This document shows positions 1-6,378 of a stretch of DNA of 11,181 nt, piece by piece. The notes under the pieces were generated by a model. The model worked only from the letters and a program-made list of their open reading frames with translations. It ran no database searches and was not told the DNA's origin. This DNA comes from Caldilineaceae bacterium. Its GTDB lineage: Bacteria; Chloroflexota; Anaerolineae; Caldilineales; Caldilineaceae. A program made the position numbers and the translations under genes. Position 1 is the first letter of the stretch. Each line of letters begins with the position of its first letter. Location: positions 1-11,181 of the forward strand of contig JAPPKT010000604.1 of NCBI GenBank assembly GCA_028819675.1. The letters are read 5' to 3'.

Positions 1-70
1 CCACTGACCACTGACCACTGACCACTGACCACTGACTACTGACTACTGACTACTGACCACTGACCACTGC
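1..70 (+). repeat. Heptamer tandem array 1, CYACTGA (cut by contig end)
   Basis: Ten consecutive 7-bp units fill this stretch with no spacer: five CCACTGA, three CTACTGA, one CCACTGA and a closing CCACTGC, followed by AGTTC. The only variation is C/T at the second base and the A-to-C change in the last unit. The array starts at base 1, so its left end is missing. The same unit recurs at 5067-5122 and 11036-11053, always in the same orientation. It resembles the short tandemly repeated repetitive (STRR) heptamers known from filamentous cyanobacteria. Function is unknown. Confidence 0.97.
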
Positions 71-72
71 AG

Positions 73-102
73 TTCAAATTGAGCAAAGCACTATTCTATG
101 CT
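73..102 (+). promoter_or_regulatory. Possible sigma70-type promoter for the CDP-alcohol gene
   Basis: TTCAAA (73-78) and TATGCT (97-102) are separated by 18 bp, and each matches the consensus at four of six bases. The -35-like hexamer begins three bases after array 1 ends. Transcription would start near 109, which excludes the upstream in-frame ATG at 98 and favours the ATG at 149. The match is weak and could be chance. Confidence 0.3.
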
Positions 103-148
103 AAGGTGGCGACCGGGTCCCCACGCCTATACCGCAAGAGGACAACCG

Positions 149-1306
149 ATGGCTGAGCAATATGTTGCCCAACTGCAGCGGCAAAGCCGCCGCCTCACCC
201 TCATATGCAGTCTGACCCTCGTGGTCGGTGCCATCCTGTTGCGCCTGGGCGCGCTGAACCCCGATTTCAGCGCCCGCCGCTGGCTTATGATCTCTGCCCT
301 CACCGTGGCCGGCGTCTTCTGGTTTCTCCGACGCGTCCTCGACCAAAACCATGCCCCCGGGCGCCAGGAGCTCTTCGCCGACCTGGGCCCTGCCAACGTA
401 CTCACCATATATCGAGGCCTTGCCTACGCCTGGATGGCCGGATTCCTCCTCCTGCCAAGACCCGGCGGCCTCTTGGACTGGCTCCCTGCTCTCCTCTATA
501 TCGGGGCAAGTGTAGCCGACGTTTTCGACGGCTACCTGGCCCGCAGATCGAACAGAGTGACCCGTCTCGGCGAGACATTGGACATGGAATTCGACGGCTT
601 TGGCGTTCTCGTAGCCTCTGCCCTGGCCGTGCAATACGGACAACTGCCCCTGGTCTTCCTGCTCGTCGCGTTTGCGCGTCCGCTCTTCGTCTGGGGAATG
701 ATGTGGCGTACCCGGCAGGGCCTTCCCAACCACCAAATGACCGACAGCGACCAGCGCCGCATCATCGCCGGCCTCCTGATGATCTTTCTTTCCACCGTCC
801 TCTGGCCTATCTTCGAGCCCCCCGTTACCTACGCCGTCGGTGCCGTTTTCGGCGGCGCCGTCGCCCTCAGCTTCCTGCGCGACTGGCTCGTAACCATCGG
901 CTGGCTTCGGCCGGCCCATCCCGCTTACATCAATTGGCGCGCCCGCCTCAAACTTTGGGCCTTCGTCTGGGCGCCCGTACTCCTCAGGATTGCGATTGCT
1001 CTCCTGGTCGCGCTTGTGGTCTCGACCCTCCTCGCATCCGGCACCGCCCTTCCCGCCTCGCTGAGCTGGGCTGTCGCCGCCGTCGCAGCCGCCGCCGGCC
1101 TGACGGCCCTCTTTGGCATCGGCGCCAGAACGTCGGCGGGCTTCGTCAACGCTGCCGCCTATCTCTACTTCATCTTTGGCGGCCAGCCTTGGGTCGGCCT
1201 GACATTGCTCGTACTCGCTTCGCTCCTTCTCGTCCTAGGCAGCGGCTACTTCACACTCTGGGTCCCCGAAGAGCGCTGGTTGCGCGTCGGCGCAGCCGGC
1301 TCCTGA
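149..1306 (+). CDS. CDP-alcohol phosphatidyltransferase family integral membrane protein
   Basis: This is a class I CDP-alcohol phosphotransferase, a family that moves a phosphatidyl group from a CDP-linked lipid to an alcohol in the membrane during phospholipid synthesis. The signature D-x2-DG-x2-AR-x8-G-x3-D-x3-D is complete at D124, D127, G128, A131, R132, G141, D145 and D149, and PANVLTIYRG just before it is typical of the fold. At 385 aa it is well above the usual 180-250 aa. About 80 extra N-terminal residues carry two hydrophobic helices, and the C-terminal half adds several more, giving perhaps ten in total. I chose ATG 149 because AAGAGGA (136-142) sits six bases upstream; an in-frame ATG at 98 would add 17 residues but falls in the likely promoter. 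The alcohol substrate cannot be read from sequence, so no gene symbol is given. The gene stands alone after array 1. Confidence 0.88.
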   Translation: MAEQYVAQLQRQSRRLTLICSLTLVVGAILLRLGALNPDFSARRWLMISALTVAGVFWFLRRVLDQNHAPGRQELFADLGPANVLTIYRGLAYAWMAGFLLLPRPGGLLDWLPALLYIGASVADVFDGYLARRSNRVTRLGETLDMEFDGFGVLVASALAVQYGQLPLVFLLVAFARPLFVWGMMWRTRQGLPNHQMTDSDQRRIIAGLLMIFLSTVLWPIFEPPVTYAVGAVFGGAVALSFLRDWLVTIGWLRPAHPAYINWRARLKLWAFVWAPVLLRIAIALLVALVVSTLLASGTALPASLSWAVAAVAAAAGLTALFGIGARTSAGFVNAAAYLYFIFGGQPWVGLTLLVLASLLLVLGSGYFTLWVPEERWLRVGAAGS

Positions 1307-1453
1307 GCGTTGCTGGCCATCTCAACCGGCTTCCAATTCCTTCAAAAAAGAGCGGCAAACCCCCGCACTGAACTGGCGAACAGCAGGTTCTGTCTCCCCA
1401 GGAATGAGCCAAACCTCCTCCCAATCAGCCCGCTGTCAGCGCATAAATCGGCG

Positions 1454-1482
1454 TTGTAAGAAAAGCCAGTCTGTGCAATGAT
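1454..1482 (+). promoter_or_regulatory. Possible promoter of the small-membrane-protein/PLP-enzyme operon
   Basis: TTGTAA (1454-1459) and AATGAT (1477-1482) are 17 bp apart, and a TG at 1474-1475 adds extended -10 character. Each hexamer matches sigma70 consensus at four of six positions. It lies 66 bp before the start codon at 1549 in a 242-bp gap that otherwise shows no gene and no clear terminator for the preceding gene. Confidence 0.35.
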
Positions 1483-1548
1483 AGTGAGTGTTCCCATCCC
1501 CCTCGCAGCGAAACGCTTGAGGATGACCGCTAAAGGAGAAAGACGATC

Positions 1549-1881
1549 ATGCTGGATCTGCGTTCATTGGATTCACAGTCAAAACGCATCATCGGCCTCG
1601 CACTGCTGACAGGCCTGATCCACCTGTTTGTTGGCTTCCAAAGTCAATTCATTTTGGTTCTGAATGGGCTAGGCTTCATCGCGCTGGCCATCGCTCTCTA
1701 CCTGCTTCCTCAACTCGCAAACTGGAGAACCCAGATCCGTTGGGTTCTGATCGTCTACACCGCGGTTACGATCATCGGTTACTTTGCAATCTTCCCGCAG
1801 CCGCTCGACTACGGGCTCGGCCTCGTGACCAAGGCCGTCGAAGTCATCCTGATCGTGCTTCTCTTCATTCAATCGAGGTAA
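1549..1881 (+). CDS. Small four-helix membrane protein of unknown function
   Basis: This 110-residue protein is mostly hydrophobic. Four transmembrane helices can be placed at about 13-31, 33-52, 63-82 and 88-108, with short polar links (NWRTQ at 58-62, PQPLD at 83-87) and a ten-residue polar N-terminus. I do not recognise the family; there is no catalytic motif and no cysteine or histidine cluster. The start is well supported by AAAGGAG, about ten bases before ATG 1549. The stop is followed after four bases by the next gene, whose ribosome-binding site GAGGT lies in this gene's last codons, so the two are almost certainly co-transcribed and translationally coupled. A role in transport or membrane attachment linked to the downstream enzyme is inference only. 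Confidence 0.85.
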   Translation: MLDLRSLDSQSKRIIGLALLTGLIHLFVGFQSQFILVLNGLGFIALAIALYLLPQLANWRTQIRWVLIVYTAVTIIGYFAIFPQPLDYGLGLVTKAVEVILIVLLFIQSR

Positions 1882-1885
1882 CACT

Positions 1886-2932
1886 ATGCACATCGAGGAC
1901 CTGGAAACGCCCGTCGGCGTCGTCGATCTGGATCGCCTTGCCACCAATATCGACCGGTTCCAGACCTATCTGGACAGCCACGACATCGATAACCGTCCCC
2001 ATATCAAGACCCACCGCATCCCCGCAATCGCCCACATGCAGATGGAAGCCGGCGCCGTCGGCATCACCTGCCAGACATTGAGCGAAGCCGAGGTCATGTG
2101 CAGCGCCGGGATCAGAGATATCTTTCTGCCCTACAACCTGCTCAGCAAGGCCAAACTGAGACGCCTGATGCTCCTGTCGCGCCGCGCAAAAATGAGCGTC
2201 ACCGCGGACTCAGCCCGCACCGTCGCCGGATACGCCGAAGCCGCCGCGCATGAAGGCACCGTCCTCCCCGTCCTGATTGAAATGGATGGCGGCTATGAGC
2301 GCTGTGGCGTGACCACGCCGGAAGGTGTCCGCGAGCTGGCTCGCCAGATCGACTGCGCCTCCCATCTTCACTTTGGCGGGCTGATGGTCTACCCTTCGAA
2401 TCCGGAGTCGAACGCCTTCATGGGCGAATCGAAAATGCTGCTGGCCCAGGACGGGCTGCATGTCGAGCGGGTCAGCGGGGGCAGTTCATTTGTCATGTGG
2501 CAAGCCCACGAGTTCACCGAAATCGATGAACACCGCGCCGGTATGTACGTCTACGGAGACCGCAACCTCGTCGACGCCGGTGCCATGACCCTTGACCAAT
2601 GCTCCTACATCGTGTTGGCCACCGTCGTCAGCCGCCCCACCGACGACAGGGTCGTCCTCGATTCAGGCAGCAAGTCCCTCGCAGCAGACGGCGCCCGCCA
2701 GTCTCCCGGCCACGGACTGATAGTCGAATATCCTGATGCTGAGATTTTCAAGCTCTCAGAGGAACACGGCCACGTGGATGTGTCGCGCTGTGACCGCAAG
2801 CCGGAGATCGGCGAAAGAGTCAGCGTCCTCGTCAACCACTGCTGTGTCTCCAACAATCTCTTCCCGCGCATCGTCGGACACAGGAATGGCGAAGTTGAAC
2901 TCGAGTGGCCGGTCCTCGCAAAGGGATGGTGA
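1886..2932 (+). CDS. DSD1-family PLP enzyme (D-serine dehydratase / D-threonine aldolase-like)
   Basis: This is a 348-aa fold-type III PLP protein of the alanine racemase N-terminal / D-serine dehydratase-like family, which acts on D-hydroxy amino acids. The N-terminal barrel opens with TPVGVVDLDRLATNI (8-22); the Schiff-base lysine is K41 in HIKTH; SGGSS (197-201) is the likely phosphate-binding loop. The C-terminal domain has DSGSK (259-263), SEEHGHV (291-297) and NHCC (317-320). H318-x-C320 matches the metal-binding pair of D-serine dehydratases, whereas characterised D-threonine aldolases have H-x-D, as I recall the family. Substrate remains uncertain: D-serine dehydration, D-threonine cleavage or another D-amino acid are all possible. 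The length is near the family norm. It is the second gene of a tightly coupled pair, with GAGGT overlapping the upstream stop as ribosome-binding site. Confidence 0.85.
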   Translation: MHIEDLETPVGVVDLDRLATNIDRFQTYLDSHDIDNRPHIKTHRIPAIAHMQMEAGAVGITCQTLSEAEVMCSAGIRDIFLPYNLLSKAKLRRLMLLSRRAKMSVTADSARTVAGYAEAAAHEGTVLPVLIEMDGGYERCGVTTPEGVRELARQIDCASHLHFGGLMVYPSNPESNAFMGESKMLLAQDGLHVERVSGGSSFVMWQAHEFTEIDEHRAGMYVYGDRNLVDAGAMTLDQCSYIVLATVVSRPTDDRVVLDSGSKSLAADGARQSPGHGLIVEYPDAEIFKLSEEHGHVDVSRCDRKPEIGERVSVLVNHCCVSNNLFPRIVGHRNGEVELEWPVLAKGW

Positions 2933-2970
2933 ATAGAGACAGCGCAGCGTCGTCCTGCCGGCATCCCTCA

Positions 2971-2997
2971 CGGCCGGCGCCACCATACGCGCCGCCG
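2971..2997. terminator. Hairpin between convergent genes, possible bidirectional terminator
   Basis: GGCGC (2976-2980) and GCGCC (2989-2993) pair around an 8-nt loop. The stem extends outward to about nine pairs (2971-2997) with one bulged C. It lies in the 72-bp gap between the PLP enzyme (+) and the CNB-fold protein (-). Neither side has a T-tract, so termination is unproven. Confidence 0.3.
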
Positions 2998-3004
2998 GTA
3001 CAGC

Positions 3005-4882
3005 TCAAAAAGTGATGCCCAACAGACTGGGCGCCACCACGATACCAAGATAGGCCAGCAGCAAGACTACGAGAACCAGGCGGATCTTCCCCCACGCGCT
3101 CAGGTTGTTGAACCAACCGCCTCCGCTCGGACGCGGTCTGCCAGCCGGTGGCGGAAACGCTTGGGCCGCCCCTTCTTCATGTCGCCTCTGTGGAATACTG
3201 GCCGGCGCATCTGATGCAGGATCGACGCTGGGGCGCGGCGGCGCCCCCGCTTGAAAATCAACGCCCCCAGCGGGCTGGCTCAGGATGCGATGCAGATCCG
3301 TTGCGACCGAGGGCAAGCGCGATTTAAGTAAGTCCAGCCCGGGATACTCAACGTAGAGCAGGTCTACGTCAGTCTCCGCGAACGCACTCTGACCGTACGG
3401 CTCATCCGACAGAATCGCCTTCTCCCCGAAAACCTCTCCCTCACCGCGCGTCCAACTGCCGGCCCCGTTCAGAAGCTGAAGGCGCACGACCCCTCTCTCA
3501 ATGAAATACAGCGCATCGCTCGGCGCTCCCGCACGGAATACCTGTTCCCCTTGCCGCAAATGGGCCTGTCTCAAATAGCGGGCCACCTCCCTGAGCTCGT
3601 TGACCTCGAGGTTGGCCAGCAGTGGGAACCGCCGCAGTCGCTCCGCTGTCACCGGCGCCGGCCGCGAGGCAGTCCGCGACGCCAACGCCCGGTCGAGTGC
3701 CTGGCCTATCGCAGGCAACTGCCCCACCAGTTCCTCAAGGTCGGACCGGTAAAGGACCCACAGATTCGTATTGCCGATCGCAGTGGCGTTCTCAGCCCGG
3801 TCCTCGCCCGTTAACAGGCTCATCGCCCCAAAATAGCTGCCCACCTCAACGCGGGCCAGCTCCTGCAGCACACCGCTCTCATTTTCTGCCGTCAGTTCCA
3901 CCTCACCTTCATCTACCAGCAAGAGTGAGTCACTTCTCTCGCCGAGACGGTAGATCAGTTCACCTGACGGGACGTGCTGCAATACCAGCTTCTGTGCGAT
4001 GGCATGCAAGTTGGAAGGTTCCAGCTGGCCGAAAAGAGGCGTCTGCGCCAGCCTGACCACCGCCTGCGTCTGGTCCGTCAAGCTCAGCCGGCTGCGGCTG
4101 TGTCTTCCCAGTGCCCGCCGCAAATGCGGGTATTGGCTGCTCAAACTGTGAAATGTCGCCGCCGGCAACGACCATACCAGGCAGTCGTCTACCGAAAACG
4201 CGCTCGCATTGTACGGCTTGTTCGTCAACAACGGCAGGACCCCGAATAGATTGCCCGGCTCTACCAGGCTCGCAGTCGGGCTTGGCTCCTCCGGGGTGGG
4301 CGCAGGCTGCAACTCCAGCGCACCCTTTTCCAAAAGGTAAAGTGCCTCAGCCCGTTGGCCGCTCTGATACAGAAACTTGCCCCGCTGCAACTGCTGCGGC
4401 TGCATACTTCGCGCCATCGGCTCGATCACCCGGTGCGGAAGCCCGCCTAACGCACGCGTCTTGATCAGCTGTTCAACCAGGTAGTCCTCAAGTTGCGAAA
4501 TCTGCTCGCCGAAGTTCTGACTGAGTTTGATCCCAATCCCGTACTGCCTCTGCAACAGCTGGCGCAGCCCCGAGTCCGGCAGTGACCACAGGTGAACGTC
4601 TGACGCCGCCACCGCGCTGGTGTTATGCGCCAGGCCCCGCAGAAACTCGGCCTCACCCAACAGACTGCCCGGCCCCAGCGTAGCCAGAACCGAACCGTTT
4701 GAATCAAACAACCGCACGAAGCCGCCCCGTATCAGATAAAGGTCACTGCAGTTCTCATCGCTGCGATAGATCGTACCCCCGCCCGGAAAACTCTCTTCGC
4801 GCAGTATCCCCGTGATCTCCTCCAGCTCCACGTCTGACAAATCGTGAAAAAGAGGCGTTGCGCGCAGAAAATCAACAGACAT
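3005..4882 (-). CDS. Tail-anchored protein with four degenerate cyclic-nucleotide-binding folds
   Basis: This 625-aa protein is four cNMP-binding (CRP/PKA-R type) beta-barrel domains in tandem at about 3-125, 147-265, 278-400 and 413-535. A Pro/Ala/Gly-rich linker (540-590) and one transmembrane helix (about 598-617) follow, then a very short tail. With no signal peptide and a C-terminal helix, it should be a cytoplasmic protein held at the membrane. The phosphate-binding cassettes are eroded. Domains 1 (GE at 76-77) and 4 (FGE at 485-487) keep the Glu but have N or Q where the phosphate-contacting Arg should be (HNTSA, GQSA). Domains 2 (FGVL) and 3 (FGAM) lose the Glu, and domain 3 has only a displaced R362. 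Cyclic nucleotide binding is therefore doubtful. No DNA-binding or catalytic domain is present, so a scaffold or sensor role is a guess. AAAGGAG precedes the ATG by six bases. Array 2 lies about 185 bp upstream. Confidence 0.85.
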   Translation of the reverse strand: MSVDFLRATPLFHDLSDVELEEITGILREESFPGGGTIYRSDENCSDLYLIRGGFVRLFDSNGSVLATLGPGSLLGEAEFLRGLAHNTSAVAASDVHLWSLPDSGLRQLLQRQYGIGIKLSQNFGEQISQLEDYLVEQLIKTRALGGLPHRVIEPMARSMQPQQLQRGKFLYQSGQRAEALYLLEKGALELQPAPTPEEPSPTASLVEPGNLFGVLPLLTNKPYNASAFSVDDCLVWSLPAATFHSLSSQYPHLRRALGRHSRSRLSLTDQTQAVVRLAQTPLFGQLEPSNLHAIAQKLVLQHVPSGELIYRLGERSDSLLLVDEGEVELTAENESGVLQELARVEVGSYFGAMSLLTGEDRAENATAIGNTNLWVLYRSDLEELVGQLPAIGQALDRALASRTASRPAPVTAERLRRFPLLANLEVNELREVARYLRQAHLRQGEQVFRAGAPSDALYFIERGVVRLQLLNGAGSWTRGEGEVFGEKAILSDEPYGQSAFAETDVDLLYVEYPGLDLLKSRLPSVATDLHRILSQPAGGVDFQAGAPPRPSVDPASDAPASIPQRRHEEGAAQAFPPPAGRPRPSGGGWFNNLSAWGKIRLVLVVLLLAYLGIVVAPSLLGITF

Positions 4883-5066
4883 GATTACTCCTTTCGGACA
4901 CCGTATTCCCGGCCCAACTCAACTTCTATTGTGCCAGAACGGGTATACAATCTCCAATGCCTTCTCGACAGCTCTCTTCCCAATGTGAGTGCCTTCTTCG
5001 CCATGCCTCGCGTAGCAGCGGAGCCGAACCAATCTCGCGAGCAACTCGCAGTAAGAGGTTGCCCCG

Positions 5067-5122
5067 TCTCTGACCACTGACTACTGACCACTGACCACTG
5101 ACTACTGACCACTGACCACTGC
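5067..5122 (+). repeat. Heptamer tandem array 2, CYACTGA
   Basis: A degenerate first unit (TCTCTGA, 5067-5073) is followed by seven exact units: CCACTGA, CTACTGA, CCACTGA, CCACTGA, CTACTGA, CCACTGA and a closing CCACTGC. Array 3 has the same left edge (CTCTGACCACTGACTACTG), and array 1 has the same closing CCACTGC. On the - strand it translates to a WSVVS-type repeat that has been mistaken for protein. It lies between the tRNA terminator and the CNB-fold gene. Confidence 0.97.
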
Positions 5123-5176
5123 ACTCCCCGGTCTTGAGGTTTCCTGGACGCGAATGGTAGGATGCTATTGGCATAG

Positions 5177-5205
5177 TGGAGAAACCGCCACGCGCCTGAT
5201 ATAAT
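5177..5205 (+). promoter_or_regulatory. Strong extended -10 promoter reading into 5212-5339
   Basis: TATAAT (5200-5205) is a perfect -10, preceded by TG-n (5197-5199) to make an extended -10. TGGAGA (5177-5182) sits exactly 17 bp upstream with four of six -35 matches. The predicted start site is near 5212. No annotated gene begins downstream on this strand: the next + gene is at 5655, with tRNA-Leu (- strand) in between. The promoter therefore implies an unannotated small transcript. Confidence 0.6.
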
Positions 5206-5211
5206 GAATCC

Positions 5212-5290
5212 AAACAGGTTTGGAAAGTGAGATGCGGCAAGACGCAAAACGGTCTGCTACCATTGCAGACCGTCCAATAGCAGGGTTTTT
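5212..5290 (+). ncRNA. Candidate structured small RNA (or short mRNA leader)
   Basis: Directly after the extended -10 promoter come three hairpins in a row: CCAAA/TTTGG (5210-5223), TGCG/CGCA (5233-5246) and a perfect 8-bp CGGTCTGC/GCAGACCG stem with a 7-nt loop (5250-5272). A T5 run follows at 5286-5290. A weaker stem, CTGCT..ATTG/CAATAGCAG (5254-5283), ends two bases before that T run and would make a canonical terminator; it is mutually exclusive with the 8-bp hairpin. The RNA would be about 79 nt and antisense to the tRNA-Leu trailer. I know no RNA family that it matches. Evidence is promoter plus structure only. Confidence 0.35.
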
Positions 5291-5339
5291 CTACCTCTGG
5301 CCTGCTCTCTCTTGGCCGACAGGGGGACTATCTGCCTGA
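5232..5339 (+). CDS. Candidate 35-aa small protein
   Basis: ATG 5232 lies about 20 nt after the predicted start site of the 5177-5205 promoter, with GGAAAG about four to seven bases before it. The frame stays open for 35 codons to TGA 5337-5339. The peptide has a charged N-terminus ([15 protein letters not shown]) and a hydrophobic, aromatic second half ([13 protein letters not shown] at 17-29), as in small membrane-associated peptides. I recognise no family. The reading competes with the structured-RNA interpretation of the same segment; the two could also coexist as a dual-function RNA. Short frames of this length occur often by chance, so confidence is low. Confidence 0.25.
   Translation: MRQDAKRSATIADRPIAGFFYLWPALSWPTGGLSA
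5246..5272 (-). terminator. Rho-independent terminator of tRNA-Leu
   Basis: On the - strand a perfect 8-bp GC-rich stem (CGGTCTGC/GCAGACCG, 7-nt loop AATGGTA) is followed at once by TTTT. It lies 105 nt past the encoded CCA of the tRNA, with no gene between. The short T-tract makes it a modest terminator. Confidence 0.6.
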
Positions 5340-5377
5340 ATCCTGCTCTCTCCCAGCGGGGAATACCTAACTCAGAC

Positions 5378-5462
<85 letters not shown>

Positions 5463-5470
5463 TCAAAAAA

Positions 5471-5500
5471 ATTATAGCGGTTGCGGTCAGATTCAGTCAA
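5471..5500 (-). promoter_or_regulatory. Sigma70 promoter of tRNA-Leu
   Basis: On the - strand TTGACT (5500-5495) and a perfect TATAAT (5476-5471) are 18 bp apart. The predicted start site is about two or three bases before the mature tRNA 5' end at 5462, as expected for a strong tRNA promoter. An A/T-rich TTTTTT run lies between the -10 and the tRNA. Confidence 0.85.
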
Positions 5501-5560
5501 ATACCCAGCTCTTGGGCTAGCATTCTCCGCTGAATTTCTGTCCCATCCGCCTTAACTTCA

Positions 5561-5637
5561 GGCGAACCGAAAAGCTGCGCAACGAGCGGGTAGTGACCTT
5601 TCGCCCCTCTGCCTCCGGAGTGGTTCGCCGCAAAGGT
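5561..5637 (+). other. Two crossing inverted repeats upstream of the ECF sigma gene
   Basis: GGCGAACC (5561-5568) is perfectly inverted at GGTTCGCC (5622-5629). ACCTTT (5596-5601) is inverted at AAAGGT (5632-5637). The pairs interleave, so as RNA they would be alternative structures or a pseudoknot. The palindrome CTCCGGAG (5613-5620) lies between them. All end within 18 nt of the sigma start codon. A control element is possible; no regulator is known. Confidence 0.3.
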
Positions 5638-5654
5638 GCCATAGCAGACTCTTC

Positions 5655-6245
5655 ATGGACCAGGACATACTCATAGAACGCTCTCTGCAAGGAGACTTGG
5701 AAGCGTTCAACCAACTGGTGATCGAATACCAGGGTCTTGGATACGGCGTCGCCTATCGCCTTCTTGACGACCCCGATTCGGCAGCCGATGCCCTGCAGGA
5801 CAGCTTCATTAAAGCCTATCGGGCGCTTGACAACTACCGTGGCGGCAACTTTAAAAGTTGGCTCATGCGTATCGTCGTCAACACCTGCTACGATCACCTG
5901 CGCAGCCGTCAGCGAAAACGTACCGAGAGCCTCGACGACATGCCCGTAGAAGAAGAGTATGTCGCCCAGCTGACCGATCGCAGCGAAACTCCCCACGAAT
6001 ATGCCGAACGCCAGGAGCTTCAGGCGCTCATCGGGTCGGCCATCACCTCCCTGCCCGAGGTCCTGCGTACTGCCATCGTCCTGCGCGATGTCGAGGGGTA
6101 TGCCTACGAAGAGATCGCGGAGATAACCAGCGCCGCCGTCGGAACGGTTAAATCACGGATAAATCGTGCGCGCGGAAGAGTTCGCGACTATCTGAGCAAG
6201 AACGCGGAACTTTTGCCGTCAGTCTATCGTCATTCTTTGAAGTAG
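5655..6245 (+). CDS. ECF-type RNA polymerase sigma factor (RpoE/SigW-like)
   Basis: This 196-aa protein has the two-domain build of group IV sigma factors, which direct RNA polymerase to stress promoters. Region 2 spans about 7-88, with DALQDSFIKAYRAL (45-58, region 2.2, core binding), NFKSWLMRIVVNTCYDHLR (65-83, regions 2.3-2.4, -10 recognition) and a basic end. A variable acidic linker (91-122) follows. Region 4 (about 124-180) contains LPEVLRTAIVLRDVEGYAYEEIAE and the helix-turn-helix AAVGTVKSRINRARGRVRDYL for -35 recognition. Length is typical. ATG 5655 gives the standard family N-terminus but has no good Shine-Dalgarno sequence; AAAGGT lies 17 bp away within an inverted repeat, so translation may be weak or controlled. 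The anti-sigma gene follows after 133 bp on the same strand. The group within the ECF family cannot be fixed from sequence alone. Confidence 0.93.
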   Translation: MDQDILIERSLQGDLEAFNQLVIEYQGLGYGVAYRLLDDPDSAADALQDSFIKAYRALDNYRGGNFKSWLMRIVVNTCYDHLRSRQRKRTESLDDMPVEEEYVAQLTDRSETPHEYAERQELQALIGSAITSLPEVLRTAIVLRDVEGYAYEEIAEITSAAVGTVKSRINRARGRVRDYLSKNAELLPSVYRHSLK

Positions 6246-6268
6246 GGGAGAACTGTATCCTCTGCAGG

Positions 6269-6287
6269 TTGGCTGTATAGAAGCCAA
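6269..6287 (+). other. Hairpin in the sigma/anti-sigma spacer
   Basis: TTGGCT (6269-6274) and AGCCAA (6282-6287) form a 6-bp stem with loop GTATAGA. It lies 24 bp past the sigma stop and about 90 bp before the anti-sigma start. No T-run follows, so it is not an intrinsic terminator. It could affect mRNA stability between the two genes, or be chance. Confidence 0.3.
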
Positions 6288-6378
6288 AGTTCCATTCACT
6301 CAAGCAAAGTGGCAGACAGGCCGTGAAGAGTTGAGAGGTCATTCAAGCCCGTGAGCCGATAACAGAGAGCAAACCAAT

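Noticed and set aside
101..919. 272-aa - strand frame antisense to the CDP-alcohol gene
   Set aside because: The opposite strand encodes a complete catalytic motif and membrane helices; this frame is a high-GC shadow with no family features.
205..1371. 388-aa + frame overlapping the CDP-alcohol gene
   Set aside because: Arg/Pro-rich out-of-frame shadow of a GC-rich gene with no recognisable domain.
1..5122. Heptamer arrays considered as CRISPR repeats
   Set aside because: Units are 7 bp and contiguous with no spacers, and there are no cas genes.
4885..5247. Two overlapping - strand frames (120 and 104 aa) with WSVVS-type peptide repeats
   Set aside because: The peptide repeat is just the heptamer array translated; the rest of each frame is intergenic with no ribosome-binding site or family.
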